Of a stretch of DNA of 25,796 nt, positions 1 through 7,937 are shown in pieces (the stretch's first letter is position 1; each line of letters begins with the position of its first letter). Source of the DNA: Pseudomonadota bacterium (GTDB lineage Bacteria > Pseudomonadota > Gammaproteobacteria > Burkholderiales > Burkholderiaceae). The DNA is taken from NCBI GenBank assembly GCA_963205525.1, contig CAUJJP010000236.1, positions 1-25,796 on the forward strand, given 5' to 3'. The position numbers and the translations under genes are program-made. The notes beneath the pieces are model-generated. The model was not told where the DNA came from and made no database searches. It saw nothing but the letters and a program-made list of their open reading frames with translations.

Positions 1-1353
<1,353 letters not shown>

Positions 1354-1363
1354 TCCTGTCGGC

Positions 1364-1382
1364 GGCGGGCCGCCTGCCCGCC
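1364..1382 (+). terminator. Hairpin between dnaK and dnaJ, possible attenuator
   Basis: Eleven bases after the dnaK stop there is a perfect 7-bp inverted repeat, GGCGGGC-CGCCT-GCCCGCC. No T-run follows, so it is not a classic intrinsic terminator. It could stabilise the dnaK 3' end or reduce read-through, giving less DnaJ than DnaK. That role is inferred. In DNA this GC-rich, a 7-bp stem can also arise by chance. Confidence 0.35.
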
Positions 1383-1463
1383 CCGCCACAGCGCCGCGTG
1401 CGCGCGCCAGGCCGGGCCTGACGCGCCGCGCGGCGACTTCGCTTGCAAGACACGGATCATCGA

Positions 1464-2606
1464 ATGGCCAAACGCGACTACTACGACGTCCTGGGCGTGC
1501 CCAAGAACGCGACCGACGACGACCTCAAGAAGGCCTACCGCAAGCTGGCCATGAAGCACCACCCCGACCGCAACCAGGGTGACGATGCGAAGAAGGCGGA
1601 AGAGAAGTTCAAGGAGGCCAAGGAGGCCTACGAGATGCTCTCCGACGCGCAAAAGCGCGCCGCCTACGACCAGTACGGCCACGCCGGCGTCGACCCCAGC
1701 ATGGGCGGCGGGCGCGGCGGGCCAGAGGGCTTCGGCGGCTTCGCCGAGGCCTTCGGCGACATCTTCGGCGACATCTTCGGCGGCGCCGGCGGTGGCCGGC
1801 GCGGCGGCGGCGGCCAGCAGGTCTACCGCGGCGCCGACCTCAGCTACGCGATGGAGATCACGCTCGAAGAAGCGGCCCAGGGCAAGGAGACCCAGATCCG
1901 CATCCCGAGCTGGGAGGGCTGCGAGACCTGCCACGGCAGCGGCGCCAAGCCCGGCACCCAGCCCAAGACCTGCACCAGCTGCAACGGCAGTGGCACCGTG
2001 CACCTGCGCCAGGGCTTCTTCAGCATCCAGCAGACCTGCCCGCACTGCCACGGCAGCGGCAAGATCATCCCCGAGCCCTGCACCCAGTGCCACGGCGCCG
2101 GCAAGCTGAAGAAGCAGAAAACGCTGGAGGTCAAGATCCCGGCCGGGATCAACGAGGGCATGCGCATCCGCTCCGCCGGCAACGGCGAGCCGGGAACCAA
2201 CGGCGGGCCGGCGGGCGACCTCTACATCGAGATCCGCATGAAGGCGCACGAGGTCTTCGAGCGCGACGGCGACGACCTGCACTGCACGGTGCCGGTGGGA
2301 CTCACCAGCGCCGCCCTCGGCGGCACGATCGAGGTGCCGACGCTGGGCGGCAAGGCCGAGATCGACCTCCCCGAAGGCACCCAGCACGGCAAGACCTTCC
2401 GCCTGCGCGGCAAGGGCATCAAGGGCATACGCTCGAGCTACCCGGGCGACCTGTACTGCCACGTCACGGTGGAGACCCCGGTCAAGCTCACCGAGCACCA
2501 GCGCAAGCTGCTGAAGGAACTCGACGAGTCCTTCAAGAAGGCCGGCGACCGCCATTCGCCGAACGCCAAGAGCTGGACCGACCGCGTGAAGGATTTGTTC
2601 AAGTAA
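1464..2606 (+). CDS. dnaJ: Chaperone protein DnaJ (Hsp40)
   Basis: DnaJ delivers unfolded substrates to DnaK and stimulates its ATPase in the cytoplasm. The 380-residue product has the full type I layout. The J domain (about residues 1-70) carries the HPD motif at 33-35. A Gly/Phe-rich linker (about 75-115) contains a tandem GDIF repeat. The zinc-binding region has four CxxCxGxG-type repeats ([32 protein letters not shown]). The C-terminal substrate-binding domains follow. The ATG at 1464 is chosen because it gives the canonical [11 protein letters not shown] start. An in-frame TTG at 1443 would add seven unconserved residues. The Shine-Dalgarno sequence is poor, so translation may depend on the dnaK transcript context. 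Confidence 0.98.
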   Translation: MAKRDYYDVLGVPKNATDDDLKKAYRKLAMKHHPDRNQGDDAKKAEEKFKEAKEAYEMLSDAQKRAAYDQYGHAGVDPSMGGGRGGPEGFGGFAEAFGDIFGDIFGGAGGGRRGGGGQQVYRGADLSYAMEITLEEAAQGKETQIRIPSWEGCETCHGSGAKPGTQPKTCTSCNGSGTVHLRQGFFSIQQTCPHCHGSGKIIPEPCTQCHGAGKLKKQKTLEVKIPAGINEGMRIRSAGNGEPGTNGGPAGDLYIEIRMKAHEVFERDGDDLHCTVPVGLTSAALGGTIEVPTLGGKAEIDLPEGTQHGKTFRLRGKGIKGIRSSYPGDLYCHVTVETPVKLTEHQRKLLKELDESFKKAGDRHSPNAKSWTDRVKDLFK

Positions 2607-2721
2607 CGCGCCCTTACCAGCGCCGGCTCAAGCGCGCTGCACGCGGACCGATAAGGGAAGGACACAGCCGCGTCGTCGATGGCGATCCGGCGGTGCACCC
2701 ACGCCGCACGGAACCGCCACC

Positions 2722-4431
2722 ATGATGATGCTCGACCGCGACATCGGCCGCGCCAGCGCCCTGGTGATAGACGGCAACCCGAACTCGCGCAGCATTGCCA
2801 CCAACCAGCTGCGCGAGATGGGCGTCGGCCAGGTCGTGCAGGCGACCCGGCTCGCCGACGGCCGCAGCAAGCTGGAGGCGCAGCGCTACGACATCGTGCT
2901 GTGCGAGCAGAGCTTCCCCGGCGACGAGCAGAAGGGCCAGGACCTGCTGGACGACCTGCGGCGCAGCAAGCTGCTGCCCTATACCACCGTGTTCGTCATG
3001 ATCAGCGGCGAGGCGCGCTACGAGCAGGTGGCGGAGGCGGCCGAATCGGCGCTCGACTGCTTCCTGTTGCGCCCCTATGCCGCCGACACCCTGGCCTCGC
3101 GCCTGCAGCAGGCGCGTCGGCGCAAGCGCACCCTGAGCCCGATCTTTGCCGCCATCGAGGATGGACAGCACGCACAGGCGGCCCGGCTGTGCCTGGAGCG
3201 CTTCCACGCCCGCGACGAGTTCTGGCTTTATGCCGCACGCATGGGTGCCGAGCTGCTGCTGGAGAACCAGCCCCAGGCGGCGGGCGATCTCTACCGGTCC
3301 ATCCACGCAGCCAGGCCCCAGTCCTGGGCCCGGCTCGGCGTCGCGCGCGCCGAGCTGGAGGCCGGCGAGCTCGCATCGGCACAGCGCCTGCTGGAGGAGC
3401 TGACGGCGGCCGAGCCGCAGTACGCCGACGCCTGGGATGCGCTGGGGCGCTTGCAGCTCGACCAGGCGCGGGCCGAGCCGGCGCTCGCCAGCGCGCGCAA
3501 GGCGCTGGAGCTCACCCCGAGCTCGATTCCCCGCCTGCAGACCCTGGGCATGCTGGCCTACGAGCTCGGCCAGACCACCGAGGCGATCCGCGCCCTCGAC
3601 CGCGCCGCGCTGCTGGGCGCGGGATCGCGCATGTTCGACCCCCAGGTGCTGCTGGTGCTGGCCTTCGCCCGCTACCACCACCGCGACGCCAAAGGCGTGC
3701 AGCGCTGCCGCGAAAGGCTCGCACTGCTGGCCGCGCGCGAGCCACCGGCCGCAGCCCCGAGCTCCACCGCGCGCCTGCAGCGCCTGCAGCGCATGGTCGC
3801 TGCCCTGGACGCGTTGGCCGCACAGCGCCTGGGCGAATGCCTGCAGGCGGTGCAGACGCTGGCCGAGGAGCGCGACGACCCGGCGCTGGACACCGAGGCG
3901 GCCTGCCATCTGCTGCGCCTGTGGGCCCATCTTGCCGCCAGCGGCCAGCGGCCCGAAGGCATGGAGGCCTGGGTCGAGCGCATCGGCGTGCGCTTCTCGA
4001 CCTCGCGCGCGGTGGCGGAGATGCTGACGCGCGCGGTCGCCCCGCACCCGCCGTTCGCCGACCTCCTGGCGCAGGCGCACGCCAAGGTGCTGGCAATGTC
4101 CGAGGAGGCGATGCAGCACGCCCTGCAGGGCAACCCCTCGCATGCGGTTCGCAAGCTGCTGGCGCACGCCGAGGCCACACCCAACGCCAAGCTCGTCGAC
4201 ACCGCCCGCCTCACCCTGCAGCGCCACCGCGCCAGGATCACCGATGCCGAGGCGCTGGACCGCCGCATCGCCGCCATGCGCGAGCGTTACCGCGCCGCCT
4301 GGTCGGTGCCACGCAGCGGCCTGCGGTCCGCCGGCGGCCTGTCGCTGCGCGCCGCCACACGCCGCACGCCGGTCGGCGACCTGCCGGCCGACACCGCCCC
4401 GCCATCGGGTCCAGGCGCGGCGCTGCACTGA
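2722..4431 (+). CDS. Pseudo-receiver (CheY-like) protein with tetratricopeptide repeats
   Basis: This is a 569-residue protein, probably cytoplasmic, with no signal peptide or membrane segment. Residues about 10-125 resemble a response-regulator receiver domain: ALVIDGNPNSR at the first strand, YDIVLCEQSFPGDE at the phosphorylation strand, VFVMISG at strand 4 and CFLLRPY at strand 5. The key residues are degenerate. The acidic pair is D17/G18, the phospho-acceptor Asp is replaced by E62, and the conserved Lys is R117; S95 is kept at the Thr/Ser switch. The rest is helical, with several TPR-like units between about 135 and 300, and it ends in a basic, Ala/Pro-rich tail. No output domain is recognisable, so signalling by protein-protein interaction is likely (inference). 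Three ATGs stand in tandem at the start and the first is used. It lies 115 bases after dnaJ with no clear terminator between, so co-transcription is possible. Confidence 0.85.
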   Translation: MMMLDRDIGRASALVIDGNPNSRSIATNQLREMGVGQVVQATRLADGRSKLEAQRYDIVLCEQSFPGDEQKGQDLLDDLRRSKLLPYTTVFVMISGEARYEQVAEAAESALDCFLLRPYAADTLASRLQQARRRKRTLSPIFAAIEDGQHAQAARLCLERFHARDEFWLYAARMGAELLLENQPQAAGDLYRSIHAARPQSWARLGVARAELEAGELASAQRLLEELTAAEPQYADAWDALGRLQLDQARAEPALASARKALELTPSSIPRLQTLGMLAYELGQTTEAIRALDRAALLGAGSRMFDPQVLLVLAFARYHHRDAKGVQRCRERLALLAAREPPAAAPSSTARLQRLQRMVAALDALAAQRLGECLQAVQTLAEERDDPALDTEAACHLLRLWAHLAASGQRPEGMEAWVERIGVRFSTSRAVAEMLTRAVAPHPPFADLLAQAHAKVLAMSEEAMQHALQGNPSHAVRKLLAHAEATPNAKLVDTARLTLQRHRARITDAEALDRRIAAMRERYRAAWSVPRSGLRSAGGLSLRAATRRTPVGDLPADTAPPSGPGAALH

Positions 4432-4560
4432 AGCCCGGCCGGCCAGACGGACGGCGATTCGCCTGGCGAGGGCGCGCGGTCCCGGCCGCCCGATGCAGCC
4501 CGCGCGCCGACACAGGCCGGCGCGGGGATCCCTCGGCCCGTCGCCGTTCCGTCGTTGCTC

Positions 4561-4635
4561 TCAAGGAAACGCCGGGCCGTCCCAAGTTTCCTTGACCCCC
4601 GCGGGGGACGGGCTGGGCGCAGCCCGGCCCTAGGG
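4561..4635. terminator. Cluster of three palindromes between convergent genes (bidirectional terminator region)
   Basis: Three adjacent palindromes lie between the TPR gene and dnaB, whose 3' ends face each other. The first is a perfect 10-bp inverted repeat, TCAAGGAAAC (4561-4570) and GTTTCCTTGA (4586-4595), with a 15-base loop. The second is CCCCCGCGGGGG (4596-4607). The third is CGGGCTG-GGCG-CAGCCCG (4609-4626). The last lies in a 24-base sequence that recurs near 11347 and 15064. No T-run is present. A role as a bidirectional transcription end or repetitive extragenic element is inferred from position and symmetry. The rest of 4432-4638 shows nothing recognisable. Confidence 0.55.
4612..4635 (-). 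repeat. Dispersed 24-base palindromic repeat, copy 1
   Basis: Read on the minus strand, this is CCCCT-AGGGCCGGGCTGCG-CCCAGC. It matches the copies at 11347-11370 and 15064-15087 except for one inserted T. It forms a GGGCTG/CAGCCC hairpin. Confidence 0.6.
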
Positions 4636-4638
4636 GCC

Positions 4639-6063
4639 TCAGTACGGGTTGGCGTACTCCGGCGCCATGTTCTCGAAGCGCGTGAGCGGCTTCAGGAAGG
4701 TCAGCTTGACCGTGCCCACCGGGCCGTTGCGCTGCTTGGCGATGATGATCTCGGAGACGCCCGGCTCCTTGCTCGGGTTCGGGCCGTCCATCTTGTTGTA
4801 GTAGTCGTCGCGGTAGATGAACATGATGACGTCGGCATCCTGTTCGATGGCGCCGGATTCGCGCAGGTCGCTCATCATGGGCCGCTTGTCGTTGCGTGTC
4901 TCCACGCTGCGGTTGAGCTGCGACAGCGCCACCACCGGGCACTGCAGTTCCTTGGCCAGGGCTTTCAGGCCGCGCGAGATCTCGCCCAGCTCGGTGGCGC
5001 GGTTCTCGTCGCTGCCGCTGCTGCCGCTCATCAGCTGCAGGTAGTCCACCACCACCAGGCCCAGGGTGCCGCCGAACTGGCGCGCCATGCGGCGCGCGCG
5101 CGCGCGCAGCTCGGCCACCGTCAACCCGGGGGTCTCGTCGATGTGGATCTGCGCCTGCTTGAGCTTGTCCACCGCCTCGGCCAGGCGGCCCCATTCGTCG
5201 TCGCCGAGCTTGCCGGTGCGCAAGTGGGTCTGGTCGATGTGGCCGAGCGAGCCGACCAGACGCAGCGCGAGCTGCGAGGCGCCCATTTCCATCGAGAAGA
5301 CCAGCACCGGCAGCCCCTCGTGGACGGCGACGTTCTCGGCGATGTTCAGCGCGAGCGCGGTCTTGCCCATCGACGGCCGGGCCGCGAGCACGATGAGGTC
5401 GCCCTTTTGCAGGCCGGCCATCTGGCGGTCGAGGTCGAAGAAGCCGCTGCGCACGCCGGTGACGTCGTCGGCACCGTTCTCCGCCAGCTCCATCACGCGG
5501 TCGATGAGCGCCACCGCGAGCTTGTCTATGGCCTGGAAACCCTGGCGCTGACGCGCGCCTTCCTCGCCGATCTTCAGGATCTGCGATTCCGCGTCGTCGA
5601 GGATCTGCGCCACCTGCCGCCCCTGCGGGTTGAAGGCTCGGGTGGCGATCTCGTCGCTGGCGGCGATGAGCTTGCGCAGGATCGCGCGCTCGCGAACGAT
5701 CTCCGCGTAGCGCCGCAGGTTGGCCGCGCTGGGCACGCTCTGCGCCAGGTCGTTCAGGTAGCGCAGGCCACCCACGGCGTCACCCTTGCCCAGGCTTTGC
5801 AGCTGCTCGTAGACGGTGATCACGTCGGCCGGCTTGCCGGCGCCGATCAGGGCCCCGATGGCGCTGAAGATGAGCCGGTGCTCCAGGCGGTAGAAGTCGT
5901 CGTCGGTCAGCAGATCGGCGGCACGGTCCCAGGCCAGGTTGTCCAGCAGCAGGCCGCCGAGCACGCTTTGCTCGGCCTCGATCGAATGCGGCGGCACGCG
6001 CAGGCGCGCGACCTCGTCGTCGCGCTCCGGACCGTCGGCACGAGAGGGGCTGAGCAGGGACAT
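4639..6063 (-). CDS. dnaB: Replicative DNA helicase DnaB
   Basis: DnaB is the hexameric 5'-3' helicase that unwinds DNA at the replication fork and recruits primase. The 474-residue product has the normal two-domain layout. The N-terminal primase-interacting domain (about 20-130) contains PPHSIEAEQSVLGGLLLD. A linker leads to a RecA-like ATPase domain with Walker A ARPSMGKTA (228-236), the motif LVFSMEM (254-260), Walker B LVVVDYLQL (336-344) and the DNA-binding segment LSQLNRSVE. There is no intein, as the length is standard. AGGA lies eight bases before the ATG. It sits after rplI on the same strand but is separated by hairpins, so it probably has its own promoter. The N-terminal 20 residues are acidic and not conserved. 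Confidence 0.98.
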   Translation of the reverse strand: MSLLSPSRADGPERDDEVARLRVPPHSIEAEQSVLGGLLLDNLAWDRAADLLTDDDFYRLEHRLIFSAIGALIGAGKPADVITVYEQLQSLGKGDAVGGLRYLNDLAQSVPSAANLRRYAEIVRERAILRKLIAASDEIATRAFNPQGRQVAQILDDAESQILKIGEEGARQRQGFQAIDKLAVALIDRVMELAENGADDVTGVRSGFFDLDRQMAGLQKGDLIVLAARPSMGKTALALNIAENVAVHEGLPVLVFSMEMGASQLALRLVGSLGHIDQTHLRTGKLGDDEWGRLAEAVDKLKQAQIHIDETPGLTVAELRARARRMARQFGGTLGLVVVDYLQLMSGSSGSDENRATELGEISRGLKALAKELQCPVVALSQLNRSVETRNDKRPMMSDLRESGAIEQDADVIMFIYRDDYYNKMDGPNPSKEPGVSEIIIAKQRNGPVGTVKLTFLKPLTRFENMAPEYANPY

Positions 6064-6127
6064 GGGGACAATCCTGTGGACAGGCGGTGTTCACGCTGGG
6101 GACAACCCAGGCTCGGAAATGGACAAG
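6063..6127 (-). promoter_or_regulatory. Array of four GGACA elements upstream of dnaB
   Basis: Four related nonamers on the plus strand share a GGACA core: 6063-6071 TGGGGACAA, 6075-6083 TGTGGACAG, 6097-6105 TGGGGACAA and 6119-6127 ATGGACAAG. Their starts are 12, 22 and 22 bases apart, close to whole helical turns. On the dnaB coding strand they read TTGTCCCCA, CTGTCCACA and similar. The first three match the DnaA box TTATCCACA at 7 of 9 positions. Binding by DnaA or another factor is inferred only. The first element includes the dnaB start codon. Confidence 0.3.
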
Positions 6128-6148
6128 GCCGGCAGGAGCCGGCCTTGT
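6123..6148 (-). terminator. Probable terminator hairpin between the rpsF-rplI operon and dnaB
   Basis: A perfect 11-bp inverted repeat, ACAAGGCCGGC-AGGA-GCCGGCCTTGT, with a four-base loop, lies about 100 bases downstream of rplI. On the minus strand it is followed by CCATTTCC, only a weak U-tract. It overlaps the last element of the GGACA array upstream of dnaB. Confidence 0.55.
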
Positions 6149-6154
6149 GTGTCG

Positions 6155-6207
6155 CGTGCGGCCGGGCGGTGCCGGCCTGCCGCAGGGAGCGCCCTGCCCG
6201 GCCACGC
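6155..6207 (-). terminator. Long imperfect hairpin downstream of rplI
   Basis: Arms around GGCCGGGC (6160-6167) and GCCCGGCC (6196-6203) enclose an inner hairpin, GCAGGG/CCCTGC (6182-6187 and 6192-6197). The structure starts about 40 bases after the rplI stop. It could end or stabilise the ribosomal-protein transcript. No U-tract is present. Confidence 0.35.
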
Positions 6208-6245
6208 CCGCAGCACGTGCCGCGAGTGTGTACCGAACGAAGGGC

Positions 6246-6698
6246 TCAGTCCACCAGTGCGCGCACCGCCACCGTGATGTCGACGACGACGTCGGTGTGC
6301 GGCGCCACCGACACCGTGTACTCGCCCACCGCCTTCAGCGGGCCGCTGGCCAGCCGCACCTGCGACTTCTGGACCGCCAGGCCCAGCTTGCCCAGCGCTT
6401 CGGCGATGTCGGCATTGGTGACGGAGCCGAACAGGCGGCCGTCGACGCCGGCCTTTTGCGCGATGGCCACCGTTTTGCCGGCCATCTGCTCGCCCAGCTT
6501 CTGGGCGGCGCCGAGCTTCTCGGCCGCCGCCTTCTCCAGGTCGGCGCGCTTTTGCTCGAACTCCTTGATCGCCGCTTCGGTGGCGCGGCGGGCGCGCTTG
6601 GTCGGGATCAGGTAGTTGCGCGCGTAGCCGTCCTTGACCTTGACGATGTCGCCGAGGTTGCCCAGGGTGCCGATCTTCTCCAGCAGGATCACTTGCAT
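6246..6698 (-). CDS. rplI: 50S ribosomal protein L9
   Basis: L9 binds 23S rRNA and stabilises the base of the L1 stalk of the large subunit. The 150-residue product has the canonical N-terminal domain, [19 protein letters not shown] followed by [11 protein letters not shown] (the L9 signature). A long central connecting helix follows (about 40-75), then a C-terminal domain containing the [13 protein letters not shown] segment. The ribosome-binding site AAGGAG lies six bases before the ATG and overlaps the end of rpsR, so the two genes are probably translationally coupled. It is the last gene of the rpsF-priB-rpsR-rplI operon. Confidence 0.99.
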   Translation of the reverse strand: MQVILLEKIGTLGNLGDIVKVKDGYARNYLIPTKRARRATEAAIKEFEQKRADLEKAAAEKLGAAQKLGEQMAGKTVAIAQKAGVDGRLFGSVTNADIAEALGKLGLAVQKSQVRLASGPLKAVGEYTVSVAPHTDVVVDITVAVRALVD

Positions 6699-6709
6699 GC
6701 TGTTCTCCT

Positions 6710-7000
6710 TCAGACCTTGTGCTGGTCGCTGTAGGGCAGCAGGGCGAGGAAGCGCGCGCGCTTGATCGCGGTGGTCAGCTGGCGTTGGTAGAAGGCGCGC
6801 GTGCCGGTCAGGCGCGCGGGCGTGATCTTGCCGTTCTCGCCGATGAAGTCACGCAGCAGGTCGACTTCCTTGTAGTCGATCTCCTCGACGCCAGCGACGG
6901 TGAAGCGGCAGAAACGCTTGCGACGGAACAGCAGCGACTGGGCGTTGCGCTTGGGGCGCTTGTCCTTGCCGAATCGGCCCTTGCCACGGGGGGGTGCCAT
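6710..7000 (-). CDS. rpsR: 30S ribosomal protein S18
   Basis: S18 binds the platform of the small subunit as a pair with S6. The 96-residue product shows the family core: [24 protein letters not shown] in overlapping motifs, then ITPARLTGT and the basic helix [17 protein letters not shown]. The N-terminal extension is basic ([17 protein letters not shown]), as in other proteobacterial S18 proteins. An AGGAG site lies seven bases before the ATG. priB ends 45 bases upstream, and the stop codon runs directly into the Shine-Dalgarno sequence of rplI. Confidence 0.98.
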   Translation of the reverse strand: MAPPRGKGRFGKDKRPKRNAQSLLFRRKRFCRFTVAGVEEIDYKEVDLLRDFIGENGKITPARLTGTRAFYQRQLTTAIKRARFLALLPYSDQHKV

Positions 7001-7045
7001 GTTGAATCTCCTGAAATGGATCCGGATTGGGAATGAGGGAACAGG

Positions 7046-7345
7046 TCAGACGGGCGCGTCGCCGGCATCGACCTCGGTCACGTGGAACAGCCATCCGCGT
7101 CCGTTTCGGCTCGCGGCCAGGAAGCCCGCAAAGCAGGCCTGGCCGCCCAGCGGCATCGCCGCCAGCACCGCCGTCACCTCGCCCACCGCCTGCGCCTTCA
7201 TCTCCAGCGAGAGCCGGCGCGGGTGTCCGGCCTGCTCGACCGTGGACTCGTGCCTGAGCACCAGGTCCAGGGCCGGCAATCCGGCGGGGGTGTGACGTGG
7301 CGCCGCGCGCTGCAGCAAGGATGCCGACAAGAGCAGCCGGTTCAT
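7046..7345 (-). CDS. priB: Primosomal replication protein PriB
   Basis: PriB is a small single-stranded-DNA-binding OB-fold protein that helps PriA restart stalled replication forks. The 99-residue product shows NRLLLSASLLQR at the N-terminus, GLPALDLVLRHESTVEQAG in the first strands, and SLEMKAQAVGEV plus CFAGFLAASRNGRGWLFHV toward the end. This pattern fits betaproteobacterial PriB and its distant SSB relatives. Its place between rpsF and rpsR is characteristic for priB in beta- and gammaproteobacteria and supports the call. The Shine-Dalgarno sequence is weak; the gene starts 28 bases after the rpsF stop and may be translated by coupling. dnaB, another replication-restart partner, lies downstream. 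Confidence 0.9.
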   Translation of the reverse strand: MNRLLLSASLLQRAAPRHTPAGLPALDLVLRHESTVEQAGHPRRLSLEMKAQAVGEVTAVLAAMPLGGQACFAGFLAASRNGRGWLFHVTEVDAGDAPV

Positions 7346-7373
7346 GCCTGCAGCGGACGCGTCGCGGCCGTCC

Positions 7374-7742
7374 TCAGGCCGAGGCCTCCTGCTGGCTGGC
7401 GGCCTTGCGGGCCTCTTCGCGTTCGACCGCCTTCATCATCACCGAGGGGGCCGTCTCGGCCTTGGTCTTGGCGACGGTGAGGTGGCGCAGCACGGCGTCG
7501 TTGAAACGGAAGCCGGTCTCGAGCTCGGTCAGGGTCTCCTTGCCGCACTCGATGTTCAGGCACAGGTAGTGCGCCTTCGCCAGCTTCTGGATCATGTAGG
7601 CCAGCTGGCGCCGGCCCCAGTCCTCGACCCGGTGCACCGCGCCACCGGCGGCGGTGACGATGCCCTTGTAGCGTTCCAGCATGGCCGGAACCTGTTCGCT
7701 TTGATCCGGATGGATCAGCAGAACGATCTCGTAGTGACGCAT
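7374..7742 (-). CDS. rpsF: 30S ribosomal protein S6
   Basis: S6 forms a dimer with S18 on the platform of the 30S subunit. The 122-residue product begins [19 protein letters not shown] and shows the family segments [19 protein letters not shown] and [12 protein letters not shown]. An acidic/Ala-rich tail follows, as is common for S6. The ATG at 7742 is chosen because AAGGAG lies five bases before it and because MRHYE is the conserved start. A GTG six bases upstream would overlap that Shine-Dalgarno site. It is the first gene of the operon with priB, rpsR and rplI. A -10 box and a leader hairpin lie upstream. Confidence 0.98.
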   Translation of the reverse strand: MRHYEIVLLIHPDQSEQVPAMLERYKGIVTAAGGAVHRVEDWGRRQLAYMIQKLAKAHYLCLNIECGKETLTELETGFRFNDAVLRHLTVAKTKAETAPSVMMKAVEREEARKAASQQEASA

Positions 7743-7762
7743 GAACACTCCTTGTGGATTCC

Positions 7763-7781
7763 TGCCGGCGGACTGCCGGCA
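7763..7781 (-). promoter_or_regulatory. Leader hairpin of rpsF mRNA, candidate S6:S18 autoregulatory site
   Basis: In the rpsF leader the minus strand forms TGCCGGC-AGTCC-GCCGGCA, a perfect 7-bp stem ending about 20 bases before the start codon. S6:S18 is known to bind a leader hairpin in many bacteria, with a conserved CCG triplet near the loop. A CCG occurs here at the loop edge (AGTCCG). The match is by position and shape only. Confidence 0.35.
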
Positions 7782-7835
7782 TCGGGAAGCCGCCTCCGTG
7801 CGTCGACGCGGGGTGCGGCAAGGGAAAAGCCCGCC

Positions 7836-7841
7836 AGTATA
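7836..7841 (-). promoter_or_regulatory. -10 box of the rpsF operon promoter
   Basis: The minus strand reads TATACT, five of six matches to the sigma-70 -10 consensus, about 95 bases before the rpsF start. The expected -35 position falls inside the upstream terminator hairpin and does not match TTGACA well. The start of transcription would be near 7829. Confidence 0.45.
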
Positions 7842-7846
7842 GCGAA

Positions 7847-7875
7847 AACGGTCTCCCGGATCGCGGGAGACCGTT
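7847..7875 (-). terminator. Intrinsic terminator upstream of rpsF
   Basis: The minus strand forms AACGGTCTCCCG-CGATC-CGGGAGACCGTT, a perfect 12-bp stem. The last two stem Ts plus the next two bases give a short TTTT run. It ends transcripts coming from the symporter genes and directly abuts the rpsF -10 box. Confidence 0.75.
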
Positions 7876-7900
7876 GTCTGGGGCGATGCCCGGCGCGAAA

Positions 7901-7930
7901 CCGGGCCGGATCCGCTTCGGTCCGGCCCGG
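7901..7930 (-). terminator. Terminator hairpin directly after the symporter gene
   Basis: The minus strand forms CCGGGCCGGA and TCCGGCCCGG arms, a perfect 10-bp stem with an inner CCG-AAG-CGG extension. TTTCGCG follows. It begins seven bases after the symporter stop codon. Together with the hairpin at 7847-7875 it gives a double terminator. Confidence 0.7.
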
Positions 7931-7937
7931 CCGGCGC

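Noticed and set aside
1755..1790. Tandem repeat in dnaJ
   Set aside because: The GDIF repeat is part of the normal Gly/Phe-rich linker of DnaJ.
4639..6063. Intein in dnaB
   Set aside because: DnaB is a common intein host, but the protein has normal length and uninterrupted Walker motifs.
4555..6615. 686-codon plus-strand frame opposite dnaB and rplI
   Set aside because: Antisense shadow of two certain genes; composition is the reverse complement of their codons.
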